Source: Acidimicrobiaceae bacterium (GTDB lineage: Bacteria > Actinomycetota > Acidimicrobiia > Acidimicrobiales > RAAP-2). From it: 5,673 nucleotides of DNA. Of this stretch, positions 1 to 5,673 are shown in pieces. The stretch lies in assembly GCA_003133005.1 (NCBI GenBank), contig PKZI01000150.1, forward strand, positions 1 to 5,673. Direction: 5' to 3'. Position numbers and translations under genes: made by a program. The notes beneath the pieces were generated by a model. That model made no database searches and was not told the origin of the DNA. It saw nothing but the letters and a program-made list of their open reading frames with translations. Position 1 is the first letter of the stretch, and the number at the start of each line of letters is the position of its first letter.

Positions 1-21
1 TCTGGCAAACTCGAGCAATGA
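1..21 (+). CDS. 3' end of an upstream gene (partial)
   Basis: In frame 1 the window opens with six sense codons (S-G-K-L-E-Q) followed by TGA at 19-21. This TGA overlaps the ATG of the next gene (18-20) in the classic ATGA arrangement, which is the main reason to read it as the tail of a co-directional gene. The same overlap recurs at 2657-2660. Too little is present to identify the product. If this is a real gene end, the operon starts upstream of the window. The alternative is that the six codons are chance and the glycosylase frame, which has no stop before position 18, extends leftwards. Confidence 0.45.
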   Translation, partial: SGKLEQ

Positions 22-644
22 CCGCACTCTCTCGCGAGGAAGTGGCGCGACTCATTGTGCGACGCGACAAGTCGTTTCGCGAGGTCGTGCGTCAGGCTGG
101 TCCTCCCCCGGCACGACGGAACGCTCACGTCGAAGAACGTTTCAAGTTCTTGGTGCGTTCAATCGTCGCTCAACTCCTCGCCACGTCGGCGGCGAACACG
201 ATTCACGAACGGGTGATTGACACCTGCGGGGGTGACGTGACCGTGTCGTCGATTCTGGCGACCGGACCGGTGACTCTCAAGTCCGCGGGTCTTTCGCGCA
301 CGAAGGCCGAAGCGATGGTCGATCTCGCCGAGCACGTGCAAAGCGGACGCATTCAGATTGCCCGCCACGGTTACATGGATGACCACGAGATCTTGAGCGA
401 GGTCACCGCGGTGCGAGGGATTGGCCCGTGGACCGCCCACATGTACCTGATGCACACGATGGCACGACGTGACGTATGGCCGGCGGGTGACTACGGCGTG
501 CGCAGCGGTTGGAGCATTGTGCACGACCTCGACGAGATCATTAGCGAACGCGACCTCGCGCTCGAGGGCGATCGCTTCACCGGCGTGCGCAGCGCTGTCG
601 CGTGGTACTGCTGGCAAGCGGTGCATTTCGCGCGTGCGAACTAA
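18..644 (+). CDS. AlkA-like HhH-GPD DNA glycosylase (DNA-3-methyladenine glycosylase 2 family)
   Basis: This is a 208-residue single-domain glycosylase of the HhH-GPD superfamily. Family members remove alkylated purines in base-excision repair by flipping the base and cleaving the N-glycosidic bond. The sequence shows the N-terminal helix typical of the family (SIVAQLLATSAA, residues 48-59), where many relatives have an SIVGQQLS-like run. The helix-hairpin-helix follows at about 129-142 (VTAVRGIGPWTAHM, with the G134-I-G136 turn). The GPD segment is VWPAGDYGV, with the likely catalytic aspartate at D158. The N-terminal TBP-like domain of E. coli AlkA is absent, as in the shorter bacterial forms. 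ATG 18 is the first start in the window and overlaps a possible upstream stop by ATGA. No in-frame stop precedes it, so a longer N-terminus cannot be excluded. It leads the co-directional cluster and ends 10 bp before the M20 peptidase. Exact substrate range is inferred. Confidence 0.86.
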   Translation: MTALSREEVARLIVRRDKSFREVVRQAGPPPARRNAHVEERFKFLVRSIVAQLLATSAANTIHERVIDTCGGDVTVSSILATGPVTLKSAGLSRTKAEAMVDLAEHVQSGRIQIARHGYMDDHEILSEVTAVRGIGPWTAHMYLMHTMARRDVWPAGDYGVRSGWSIVHDLDEIISERDLALEGDRFTGVRSAVAWYCWQAVHFARAN

Positions 645-654
645 TCTGGAACAC

Positions 655-2055
655 GTGTCCGAGCTCACTCTCGAGGATTTCGAAAACGAGGCGCTCGAAA
701 CGCTGAGTTCCTACGCCCGCATTGCGTGCCTGTCGCCGATGTTCGACGCACAATGGGAGCAAAACGGCAAGATTGAAGACGCCCTCCAATTGTTCGCGTC
801 GTGGGCGCGGCGTCGTCAATTCGGCTCGTTCAGCGTCGACGTGCATCGCCTCGAAGGTCGCACACCTGTGCTCACCGTGACGGTGGAACCCACCGCGCCC
901 ACGACGGGCACCGTGCTGCTCTACGGCCACCTCGACAAACAGCCGCCGCTCGGTGACTGGTCCGAGGGCTTGGCGCCGTTTTCGCCCGTGCGGCGAGGGG
1001 ACCGTCTCTATGCGCGCGGCGTCGCCGACGACGGCTACGCAATCTTCTCGGCGCTGCTCGCTCTCGAGTCGCTCGAAGCCAACGGCGTGCCGCACGCGCG
1101 CTGCGTCGTTCTCATCGAGGCCAGCGAGGAGAGCGGGAGCCCGGATCTTGAGTTCTATCTCGACGACCTCAAGGACCACCTCGGTGACGTTGAGCTCCTC
1201 GTGTGCCTCGACTCGGGGGCCCTCACCTACGACCGGCTCTGGGTGACCACGTCGTTGCGCGGCATCATTGTCGCCGAGGTGCGCATTGCGGTCCTTGCAC
1301 AGGGTCAGCACAGTGGATCAGCGAGCGGCGTCGTACCGTCGTCGTTTCGAATTCTTCGCGAACTCCTCGATCGCGTGGAGGACGCCACGACCGGTGACAT
1401 TTTGTTGCCTGAATTCCAAAGTGTGATACCCGACGAACACGTCCAAGCCGCGCGAGCCCTCGCGAAGGAATTCGGCGACATCATCGCGCGCGAACTTCCC
1501 ACACTCGAAGGCGTGCAAGTCATGGGTGACTCGCCACAAAATCGCATCCTTCGCCGCACCTGGTATCCGACACTGTCGGTCACCGGCATGGGAGGGATCC
1601 CCTCACCCGAGAGTGCCGGTAACGTTCTTCGACCGTTCACGACGGCGGTCCTCTCGCTTCGCTTGCCACCCAACGTTGACGCCGAACACGCGAGCGAAGC
1701 GCTCAAGGTGGCGCTCACTACCAACGTTCCCTCGCACGCAAAGGTCGACGTGAAGATCGAGGGTGCCAAGGGATGGCTCGCGCCCACGCTGGCACCTTGG
1801 CTCGTCGAGGCTCTTGAGGAGGCGTCGATCAACGCCTTCGGTCGCGCACCTGGTTTCACGGGCGAGGGTGGCTCGATCCCGTTTCTCGCCTCGCTCGCCG
1901 CGCGCTATCCCGGGGTGCAGTTCGTGGCAACTGGTGTACTCGGGCCTCAGTCGAACGCACACGGCATCGACGAGATGCTTGACCTGCCAATGGCGGTCGG
2001 GGTCACGAACGCGGTCGCTACCGTGGTAGGTGCGCACGCGAGAAAAGAGGCCTGA
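655..2055 (+). CDS. M20-family metallopeptidase (dipeptidase-like)
   Basis: This is a predicted cytosolic di-zinc hydrolase of 466 residues in the M20 (carnosinase/ArgE/DapE) family, acting on dipeptides or N-acyl amino acids. All expected catalytic positions are visible: zinc ligand H92 (GHLDKQP), bridging D125 (ARGVADDGYA), catalytic E158 and zinc ligand E159 (EASEESGS), D186 (VCLDSG) and C-terminal zinc ligand H436 (SNAHGIDE). H219 (GQHSG), in the lid/dimerisation domain, matches the substrate-binding His of carnosinases. The GHLDKQP plus ADDGYA combination suggests an M20 subgroup distinct from typical GHYD/DDKG carnosinases. The open frame reaches back to ATG 469, but that would overlap the glycosylase by 176 bp with low-complexity, unrelated sequence. 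GTG 655, 10 bp after the glycosylase stop, gives a normal M20 N-terminus. Its Shine-Dalgarno is weak (GGA at 648-650). GTG 634 is a less likely alternative. There is no signal peptide. Substrate is unknown. Confidence 0.87.
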   Translation: MSELTLEDFENEALETLSSYARIACLSPMFDAQWEQNGKIEDALQLFASWARRRQFGSFSVDVHRLEGRTPVLTVTVEPTAPTTGTVLLYGHLDKQPPLGDWSEGLAPFSPVRRGDRLYARGVADDGYAIFSALLALESLEANGVPHARCVVLIEASEESGSPDLEFYLDDLKDHLGDVELLVCLDSGALTYDRLWVTTSLRGIIVAEVRIAVLAQGQHSGSASGVVPSSFRILRELLDRVEDATTGDILLPEFQSVIPDEHVQAARALAKEFGDIIARELPTLEGVQVMGDSPQNRILRRTWYPTLSVTGMGGIPSPESAGNVLRPFTTAVLSLRLPPNVDAEHASEALKVALTTNVPSHAKVDVKIEGAKGWLAPTLAPWLVEALEEASINAFGRAPGFTGEGGSIPFLASLAARYPGVQFVATGVLGPQSNAHGIDEMLDLPMAVGVTNAVATVVGAHARKEA

Positions 2056-2057
2056 GT

Positions 2058-2660
2058 ATGTCCCAACACGTCAATCTGTGGGTCGACCCCGCCTGCCCTT
2101 GGGCGTGGATGACGTCGCGCTGGCTACTTGAGACGACCAAGGTGCGCGACATCGAGGTCGATTTTCACGTAATGAGCCTCGCGGTCTTGAACGAGGATCG
2201 CGAGATGCCCGAGCAGTACGTTGATCTGATGAAAAAGGCGTGGGGCCCGGCACGCGTACTGGTCGCAGCCGAAGAGCGTCACGGCAATGAGGTAGTCGAA
2301 CCTCTCTATTCCGCGATGGGCACACGCATTCATCTCGGAGGTGAAAAGGATGCCGACAAGGTCATTGCCGAATCACTCGCCGAGGTTGGCCTCGAAGCCA
2401 ACTTGGCCGACGTCGCATGGACCAATGAGTTCGACGACGCGCTTCGAAAGAGCCACCATGCAGGCATGGACCCCGTTGGCTACGAGGTCGGCACGCCAGT
2501 CATCCATGTGGGCAACGTCGCCTTTTTCGGACCCGTGGTCACTCCCGCCCCCAAGGGGGAGGCGGCAGGCAAACTATTCGACGGCGTGCTACTGGTTGCG
2601 GGCACGCCGGGCTTTTATGAGTTGAAGCGCACCCGGACCCAAGGACCAATCTTCGAATGA
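2058..2660 (+). CDS. Rv2466c-like mycothiol-dependent oxidoreductase (DsbA-fold), CPWA variant
   Basis: This 200-residue thioredoxin/DsbA-fold protein is strongly similar to M. tuberculosis Rv2466c (about 207 residues), a cytosolic mycothiol-dependent reductase that can activate nitro-prodrugs. Recognisable blocks are WVDPACPWAWMTSRW (8-22), KVRDIEV and FHVMSLAVLNE (28-46), AWGPARV (61-67), LRKSHHAGMD (129-138), the VGTPVIHV segment with the expected cis-proline P147, FFGPV (156-160) and ELKRTRT near the C-terminus. There is no signal peptide, so it is cytosolic, unlike true DsbA. The active site is C13-P-W-A16: the nucleophilic cysteine is kept but the resolving cysteine is alanine, and C13 is the only cysteine in the protein. 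A monothiol mechanism using mycothiol is therefore inferred. A good Shine-Dalgarno (AAAGAGG, 2044-2050) lies 7 bp before ATG 2058. The gene starts 2 bp after the M20 stop and overlaps the next gene by 4 bp. Confidence 0.9.
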   Translation: MSQHVNLWVDPACPWAWMTSRWLLETTKVRDIEVDFHVMSLAVLNEDREMPEQYVDLMKKAWGPARVLVAAEERHGNEVVEPLYSAMGTRIHLGGEKDADKVIAESLAEVGLEANLADVAWTNEFDDALRKSHHAGMDPVGYEVGTPVIHVGNVAFFGPVVTPAPKGEAAGKLFDGVLLVAGTPGFYELKRTRTQGPIFE

Positions 2661-3358
2661 TTACCAAGTTCGTACTTCCCAACGGCACCCCCGTACAGAT
2701 TGCGGGCGACCCCAGTGCGCCGCGCGCGCTCATCGTCGTCCAAGAGGCGTTTGGCGTCAACGATCACATTCGCTCGGTCACCGAAGGCTTCGCCGCCGAC
2801 GGCTATTACGCCGTGGCGCCCGAGTTCTTTCACCGCAGCGGTTCACCCGAGGTCGCGTACGACGACTTCCCCGCCGCGATGGCTCCCATGGGTGAACTCA
2901 ACAAAGAGGGCATCACCGAGGATCTGCTCGCGACTGCGGCCTTTCTCAAAGAGGCTGGCTACCCAGTTGGGTCGACGGGCATCGTGGGCTACTGCATGGG
3001 TGGCACCGTGACTTTCTACGCGTCGACGCTGGGCATCGTCGGAGCGGGAGCGACCTATTACGGAGGGGGCCTCGACACTGGACGTTTTGGTTTGGAGTCG
3101 CTGATAGACCTCGCGCCGAGACTCACGAACGACTGGATTGGTCACTTTGGCGACCTCGACGCGGGCATCCCCGTCGAGCAAGTCGAGCAACTTCGCGACG
3201 CCACTGCGGCCACCAGCTTTTCGACCGCGATTTACCGCTACGCCGACGCCGAGCACGGCTTTAACTGTGACGCACGGCCCTCCTATAACGAGGCGGCGAG
3301 CCGTGAGGCGCGTGCGATAACCCTGGCGTTCTTCAACGAGCACCTCAGCGCGAAATGA
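2657..3358 (+). CDS. Dienelactone hydrolase family protein
   Basis: This is an alpha/beta hydrolase of 233 residues, close to the roughly 236 of classical dienelactone hydrolase, which opens the lactone ring in chlorocatechol and aromatic degradation. The Cys-Asp-His triad is visible: nucleophile C113 in GYCMGG, D168 in GDLDAGIP and H200 in AEHGF. E30 in VVQEAFGVN corresponds to the glutamate that activates the cysteine in the Pseudomonas enzyme. APEFF (54-58) is also typical of the family. No other aromatic-catabolism genes are in the window, so the real substrate may be a general ester or lactone. ATG 2657 overlaps the upstream TGA as ATGA, and AAGGA at 2641-2645 is a possible ribosome site, so translation is probably coupled to the Rv2466c-like gene. 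An 18-bp coding tandem duplication (3173-3190, VEQVEQ) follows the triad aspartate. Confidence 0.9.
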   Translation: MITKFVLPNGTPVQIAGDPSAPRALIVVQEAFGVNDHIRSVTEGFAADGYYAVAPEFFHRSGSPEVAYDDFPAAMAPMGELNKEGITEDLLATAAFLKEAGYPVGSTGIVGYCMGGTVTFYASTLGIVGAGATYYGGGLDTGRFGLESLIDLAPRLTNDWIGHFGDLDAGIPVEQVEQLRDATAATSFSTAIYRYADAEHGFNCDARPSYNEAASREARAITLAFFNEHLSAK

Positions 3359-3367
3359 TCCGCGAGA

Positions 3368-3427
3368 CTAACTCTTAGGCACGTCTTTCCAGGCCACGTC
3401 CTTATCGTTACGAGGCTCGCCGGGTAG
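3368..3427 (-). other. In-frame C-terminal remnant of the acyl-CoA dehydrogenase beyond its TGA
   Basis: Immediately after the acyl-CoA dehydrogenase TGA (3430-3428), the same minus-strand frame continues for 19 codons, LPGEPRNDKDVAWKDVPKS, to TAG at 3370-3368. This is the kind of C-terminus I associate with actinobacterial acyl-CoA dehydrogenases, where ERVLGLPxEPR precedes a charged W-containing tail ending in a proline-basic motif. The TGA occupies the position of the conserved glycine, and GGA to TGA is a single substitution. With the extension the protein would be 398 residues and the gap to the convergent gene shrinks from 69 to 9 bp, in keeping with the dense packing elsewhere. I see no terminator hairpin in 3359-3427. 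Whether this segment is translated is unknown. Confidence 0.72.
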
Positions 3428-4564
3428 TCACAGAACGCGTTCTCCGATGATGTTGCGCATGACCTCACTGGTACCGCCTTCAATGGAGTTCGCGCGCATA
3501 CGAATGAAGGCCTTGCGCATGTCGCCGCCCGACATCGCTGACTCGGTGGGACGCACTTGTGGATACGACGACCCATACAACATGCCATCGGCACCCATGA
3601 GGTCGACGCAGAGTTCCGTGGTGCGCTGATTCTCTTCGGCGAAGGCCAGTTTCGCGACGGAGCCTTCGGGACCCGGCGTACCGGCGCGGCGAAGGTCGCT
3701 CGCGCGCCAGTTGGTGAGACGACCGACTTCGTTCCGCACCCAGGCTTCCATCAACGACGAACGCGCACTCATGGCGTGAGCGTCGCTGCGCCCCGACCAG
3801 CGCTCCTTCCAGATCTTCACGGCTTCGCCAATGAGTCCGGCGCCGCGCGCGGGTACGGTCCCGCCAATGGAGACGCGTTCGTTCATGAGCGTGGTGATCG
3901 ACACTCCCCAGCCTTCACCCACACCGCCGAGACGGCGCGTGTCAGGCACACGGACGTCGGTGAAGAAGCACTCGTTGAACTCCGCTTCTCCCGTCGCTTG
4001 GTAGAGCGGACGAACGTCGACGCCGGGTGCGTGCATGTCAACCAAAAACGCCGTGATCCCCTTGTGCTTGACGACGTCGGGGTTCGTGCGGGCAATCAAC
4101 AAGCCGTAGGCCGCCTCGTGCGCGAGTGTCGTCCACACCTTTTGTCCATTGAGGATCCATTCGTCGCCGTCACGTTCGGCCCGCGCGGCGAGTCCCGCGA
4201 CGTCCGAGCCCGCACCGGGTTCAGAAAACAGCTGACACCAGATCTCCTCGCCCGTGAACAGGGGACGGAGAAAACGCTGCTTTTGCTCGTCGGTGCCGTG
4301 CGCGACGATCGTGGGTGCGCACATGCCGTAGCCAATGACGTTTCGCCCCGCCGCCGAGGGAGCGCCCAACGACGCCATACGACGAAGAACGTGGAGTTGT
4401 TCGGTCGGGGTCGCGCCCAGACCCCCGAGGCCTTCAGGAAAATGCGCCCACGCGAGACCACGATCGAACTGCGCGCCAAGAAACGTGACCGGATCTGTCG
4501 TCGCGGGTGGAAACTGCGCCACGAGATCGTCAATCCGCTTGTCGAGTTCTGTCTCACTGATCAT
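3428..4564 (-). CDS. Acyl-CoA dehydrogenase (FadE/CaiA type), probably C-terminally truncated by a TGA
   Basis: This FAD-dependent acyl-CoA dehydrogenase is predicted to catalyse alpha,beta-desaturation of an acyl-CoA in beta-oxidation or a related CoA-ester pathway. From the chosen start it has 378 residues. The N-terminal helical domain holds HFPEGLGGLG (41-50). The signature CQLFSEPGAGSDVAGL follows at 110-125, then the flavin-contacting KVWTTLAHEA (142-151), and the C-terminal block SIEGGTSEVMRNIIGERVL (360-378). E362 aligns with the catalytic glutamate of medium-chain enzymes. Three ATGs lie at the 5' end (4576, 4570, 4564). GGAG at 4575-4572 is spaced correctly only for ATG 4564, so that start is chosen; the longest frame would add four residues. 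The stop replaces a normally conserved glycine, and 19 family-like codons follow. The catalytic core remains intact. The gene converges with the DLH gene and diverges from peptidase E. Substrate chain length cannot be inferred. Confidence 0.9.
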   Translation of the reverse strand: MISETELDKRIDDLVAQFPPATTDPVTFLGAQFDRGLAWAHFPEGLGGLGATPTEQLHVLRRMASLGAPSAAGRNVIGYGMCAPTIVAHGTDEQKQRFLRPLFTGEEIWCQLFSEPGAGSDVAGLAARAERDGDEWILNGQKVWTTLAHEAAYGLLIARTNPDVVKHKGITAFLVDMHAPGVDVRPLYQATGEAEFNECFFTDVRVPDTRRLGGVGEGWGVSITTLMNERVSIGGTVPARGAGLIGEAVKIWKERWSGRSDAHAMSARSSLMEAWVRNEVGRLTNWRASDLRRAGTPGPEGSVAKLAFAEENQRTTELCVDLMGADGMLYGSSYPQVRPTESAMSGGDMRKAFIRMRANSIEGGTSEVMRNIIGERVL

Positions 4565-4643
4565 GCACATCTCCATTGTCGATGAGTCGAATCCTACGGC
4601 GCTACGCGTTCCCTCGTTGGCGAAACCCGACTAGAAAGGTTCG
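4565..4643. promoter_or_regulatory. Divergent intergenic spacer, probable back-to-back promoters
   Basis: This is the largest gap between genes in the window (79 bp), and it separates two divergently oriented genes, so promoters for both should lie here. On the minus strand TAGGAT (4597-4592) resembles a -10 box for the acyl-CoA dehydrogenase, but no good -35 lies upstream of it. On the plus strand I see no convincing sigma-70 pair. AGAAAGG (4633-4639) is the ribosome site for the peptidase E start at 4644, and GGAG (4575-4572, minus) is that of the dehydrogenase. No strong operator-like palindrome is visible. The role is inferred from gene orientation. Confidence 0.4.
4572..4575 (-). promoter_or_regulatory. 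Ribosome binding site that decides the acyl-CoA dehydrogenase start
   Basis: On the minus strand GGAG (4575-4572) sits 7 bases upstream of the third of three in-frame ATGs (4564). It overlaps or directly abuts the other two (4576 and 4570), which have no purine-rich site at a workable distance. This supports an N-terminus of M-I-S-E-T rather than the longer M-E-M-C-M form. Confidence 0.6.
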
Positions 4644-5381
4644 ATGAAAACTCCTCGAATTCTGGCCACCTCGGGTGGGTACGTCGCGGGTCCCGTGCAA
4701 CAAACGGCACGACTGGGGACCATGCTGCTCGACGCTCTCGCACGCACGAAAAAGGAACGCCCGAGGGTGTGTCTCGTGATGACCGCCACTGGTGACCCTT
4801 GGAATTACTACGCGCTTTCCTACGACGCCTTCAACACCGCCGGCTGTGACGTGACCGAACTGAAACTGTTTCCCCAGCCTTCGGCGGATCCACTGGAGCG
4901 CCTGTCGTCGTGCGACTTGGTGTGGGTGGGTGGCGGATCGGTCGCGAACTTGCTCGCGCTCTGGCGCCTGCACGGTGTTGACGACGCCATGCGCGAGGCG
5001 TGGAACCAAGGCGTCATCCTCGGCGGTGTCTCGGCGGGAAGTCTCTGCTGGCACATTGGCGGCACGACCGACTCCTTCGGGCCGACCCTGCAACCGGTCA
5101 CCAACGGGCTGGCGCTCTTGCCCTACGCCAACGGCGTGCACTACGACTCCGAGGAACAACGACGGCCCCTGCTGCACCAATTGCTGCGCGACGAGGTGCT
5201 GCCGCCACTCGCCTACGCCACGGACGATCATGTCGGCATTTGGTACGAGGGCATCGAAGCCACGTCGGTCGTCGGCGACGTGGCCACGCCAAGCGATTCA
5301 GGCCCGGCAGCCTACAAGGTTGAACTGGTGAACGGTGAGGTCGTCGAGACCCGCTACGGCGTGGGAACGAGCTTCTCGTGA
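4644..5381 (+). CDS. pepE: Peptidase E family protein (S51 serine peptidase)
   Basis: This 245-residue cytosolic protein belongs to the S51 family, whose founding member PepE hydrolyses N-terminal Asp-Xaa dipeptides. The fold is glutamine-amidotransferase-like with a serine nucleophile. Visible features are an N-terminal strand ILATSGGY (6-13), [21 protein letters not shown] (from 91) and the nucleophile elbow [10 protein letters not shown] with S130. D143 (GTTDSF) and H166 (GVHYDSE) lie 13 and 36 residues later, close to the Ser-Asp-His spacing of E. coli PepE (15 and 37). The NGVHYDSE run and the YATDDHVG segment (191-198) match actinobacterial proteins annotated as peptidase E. AGAAAGG at 4633-4639 is a good ribosome site 4 bp before ATG. 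The 3' end overlaps the opposing amidotransferase gene by 28 bp. Strict Asp-X specificity is inferred and may not hold for this longer form. Confidence 0.86.
   Translation: MKTPRILATSGGYVAGPVQQTARLGTMLLDALARTKKERPRVCLVMTATGDPWNYYALSYDAFNTAGCDVTELKLFPQPSADPLERLSSCDLVWVGGGSVANLLALWRLHGVDDAMREAWNQGVILGGVSAGSLCWHIGGTTDSFGPTLQPVTNGLALLPYANGVHYDSEEQRRPLLHQLLRDEVLPPLAYATDDHVGIWYEGIEATSVVGDVATPSDSGPAAYKVELVNGEVVETRYGVGTSFS
5354..5381. other. Convergent 3' overlap of peptidase E and TrpG/PabA genes
   Basis: The peptidase E stop (TGA 5379-5381) lies inside the minus-strand amidotransferase gene, whose TAG (5356-5354) lies inside peptidase E. The last nine codons of each are thus antisense to the other. 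No intrinsic terminator can fit between them, and I see no strong hairpin with a T-run in the overlap. Transcripts must end within the opposite gene or by a factor-dependent route. Confidence 0.85.
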
Positions 5382-5673
5382 GCGACCGGCGACGGTAGGG
5401 ACGCTCGAAGCGCGTCACTGCGCTCATCAAGCGTGCCAGCGCGCGACAGCGCCTCGTCGGAACCGCACTCGTGCAACCAATTCGCGAGCAGAAGGTAGCC
5501 GTTCTGAGTGAGCACCGACTCGGGGTGGAACTGCACCCCTTCGAGGGGAAGAATACGGTGTCGCATGCCCATGATGAGATTTCCCGAGCGAGCGGTCACC
5601 TCGAATTCGGACGGCAGAGTGGCTTCATCAACGACGAGCGAGTGGTACCGACCCGCGACGCGCGGCGCCGGCG
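5354..5673 (-). CDS. Class I glutamine amidotransferase, TrpG/PabA type (C-terminal part)
   Basis: This is the last 105 codons of a gene entering from the right edge. It reads in one frame from the window end through [32 protein letters not shown] and GVQFHPES to a TAG at 5356-5354. The YHS...GMRHR...GVQFHPES order is diagnostic of the glutaminase subunit of anthranilate or aminodeoxychorismate synthase, which supplies ammonia for tryptophan or folate precursors. The catalytic His (codon 5527-5525) and Glu (5521-5519) of the HPES motif are present; the nucleophile cysteine lies outside the window. After [11 protein letters not shown] there is a tail of about 35 residues, like the one I recall on the mycobacterial TrpG/PabA protein. 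The apparent GTG start at 5599 is internal and not real. TrpG and PabA cannot be told apart here. Confidence 0.9.
   Translation of the reverse strand, partial: PAPRVAGRYHSLVVDEATLPSEFEVTARSGNLIMGMRHRILPLEGVQFHPESVLTQNGYLLLANWLHECGSDEALSRAGTLDERSDALRASLPSPVAHEKLVPTP

Noticed and set aside
577..1311. A 244-codon minus-strand open frame opposite the M20 peptidase
   Set aside because: It lies antisense to a gene with intact catalytic motifs, and its own translation is Glu/Arg/His-rich shadow sequence.
3173..3190. Perfect 9-bp tandem repeat (gtcgagcaa twice)
   Set aside because: Only two copies, in frame inside the DLH gene and encoding VEQVEQ in a helix. It is compatible with ordinary coding sequence and is not a regulatory or mobile element.
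3359..3427. Intrinsic terminator between the convergent DLH and dehydrogenase genes
   Set aside because: No GC-rich inverted repeat with a T-run is visible. Most of the interval is better explained as the remaining dehydrogenase coding tail.
3428..3430. TGA recoded as Gly or as selenocysteine genome-wide or locally
   Set aside because: TGA terminates the M20, Rv2466c-like, DLH and peptidase E genes here, so it is not a sense codon in this genome. I see no SECIS-like hairpin just after it, and the expected residue is Gly, not Cys.
3557..4585. A 342-codon open frame on the plus strand, antisense to the acyl-CoA dehydrogenase
   Set aside because: Its translation is Arg/Val-rich with no recognisable motif. 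The opposite strand encodes a clear acyl-CoA dehydrogenase with all signatures. High GC and strong codon bias readily keep an antisense frame open.
5354..5460. C-terminal tail of about 35 residues on the TrpG/PabA protein as a novel fusion
   Set aside because: I recall a comparable tail after ANWL..CG in the mycobacterial TrpG/PabA protein, so it is probably a lineage feature rather than a new domain.
1..5673. Mobile element, CRISPR, toxin-antitoxin, defence system or RNA gene
   Set aside because: No transposase, integrase, repeat array, small toxin-like gene pair or tRNA/rRNA-like sequence is apparent on either strand. Recognisable metabolic genes account for nearly all bases.

Overview
The window reads as a compact, high-GC chromosomal segment of an actinobacterium. 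The best lineage clue is the gene at 2058-2660, which closely resembles the Rv2466c-type mycothiol-dependent oxidoreductases, and mycothiol is an actinobacterial thiol. The partial gene at the right edge has a C-terminal tail like the one I recall on mycobacterial TrpG/PabA. An environmental Acidimicrobiia-type genome would fit, but that is a guess. Coding density is close to 100%. Stops used are TAA, TAG and TGA, so the standard bacterial code applies. No RNA gene, mobile element, CRISPR array or prophage gene is visible.

Layout. A run of plus-strand genes fills the left half. The last six codons of an unseen gene overlap, by ATGA, an AlkA-like HhH-GPD DNA glycosylase (18-644). After 10 bp comes an M20-family metallopeptidase starting at GTG 655 (655-2055). 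After 2 bp comes an Rv2466c/DsbA-like protein (2058-2660). A second ATGA overlap leads into a dienelactone-hydrolase-family protein (2657-3358). These spacings indicate one operon. Converging on it from the minus strand is an acyl-CoA dehydrogenase (3428-4564). A 79-bp divergent spacer separates that gene from a plus-strand peptidase E (4644-5381). The 3' end of peptidase E overlaps by 28 bp the 3' end of a minus-strand class I glutamine amidotransferase (TrpG/PabA type) that runs off the right edge.

The genes look like housekeeping and catabolic functions: base-excision repair, peptide turnover (M20 and S51 peptidases), thiol redox, alpha/beta-hydrolase chemistry, fatty acyl-CoA oxidation, and folate or tryptophan precursor synthesis. 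They do not form an obvious dedicated system.

Two features stand out. First, the acyl-CoA dehydrogenase stops at a TGA exactly where its family normally has the Gly of an ERVLGLP motif. The same frame then continues for 19 family-like residues to a TAG at 3368, in a TGA-C context. This could be a one-base nonsense mutation, a sequence error or readthrough. Second, the Rv2466c-like protein has CPWA instead of CPWC and contains only one cysteine, so it can act only as a monothiol enzyme. I do not see a convincing wholly new system here.
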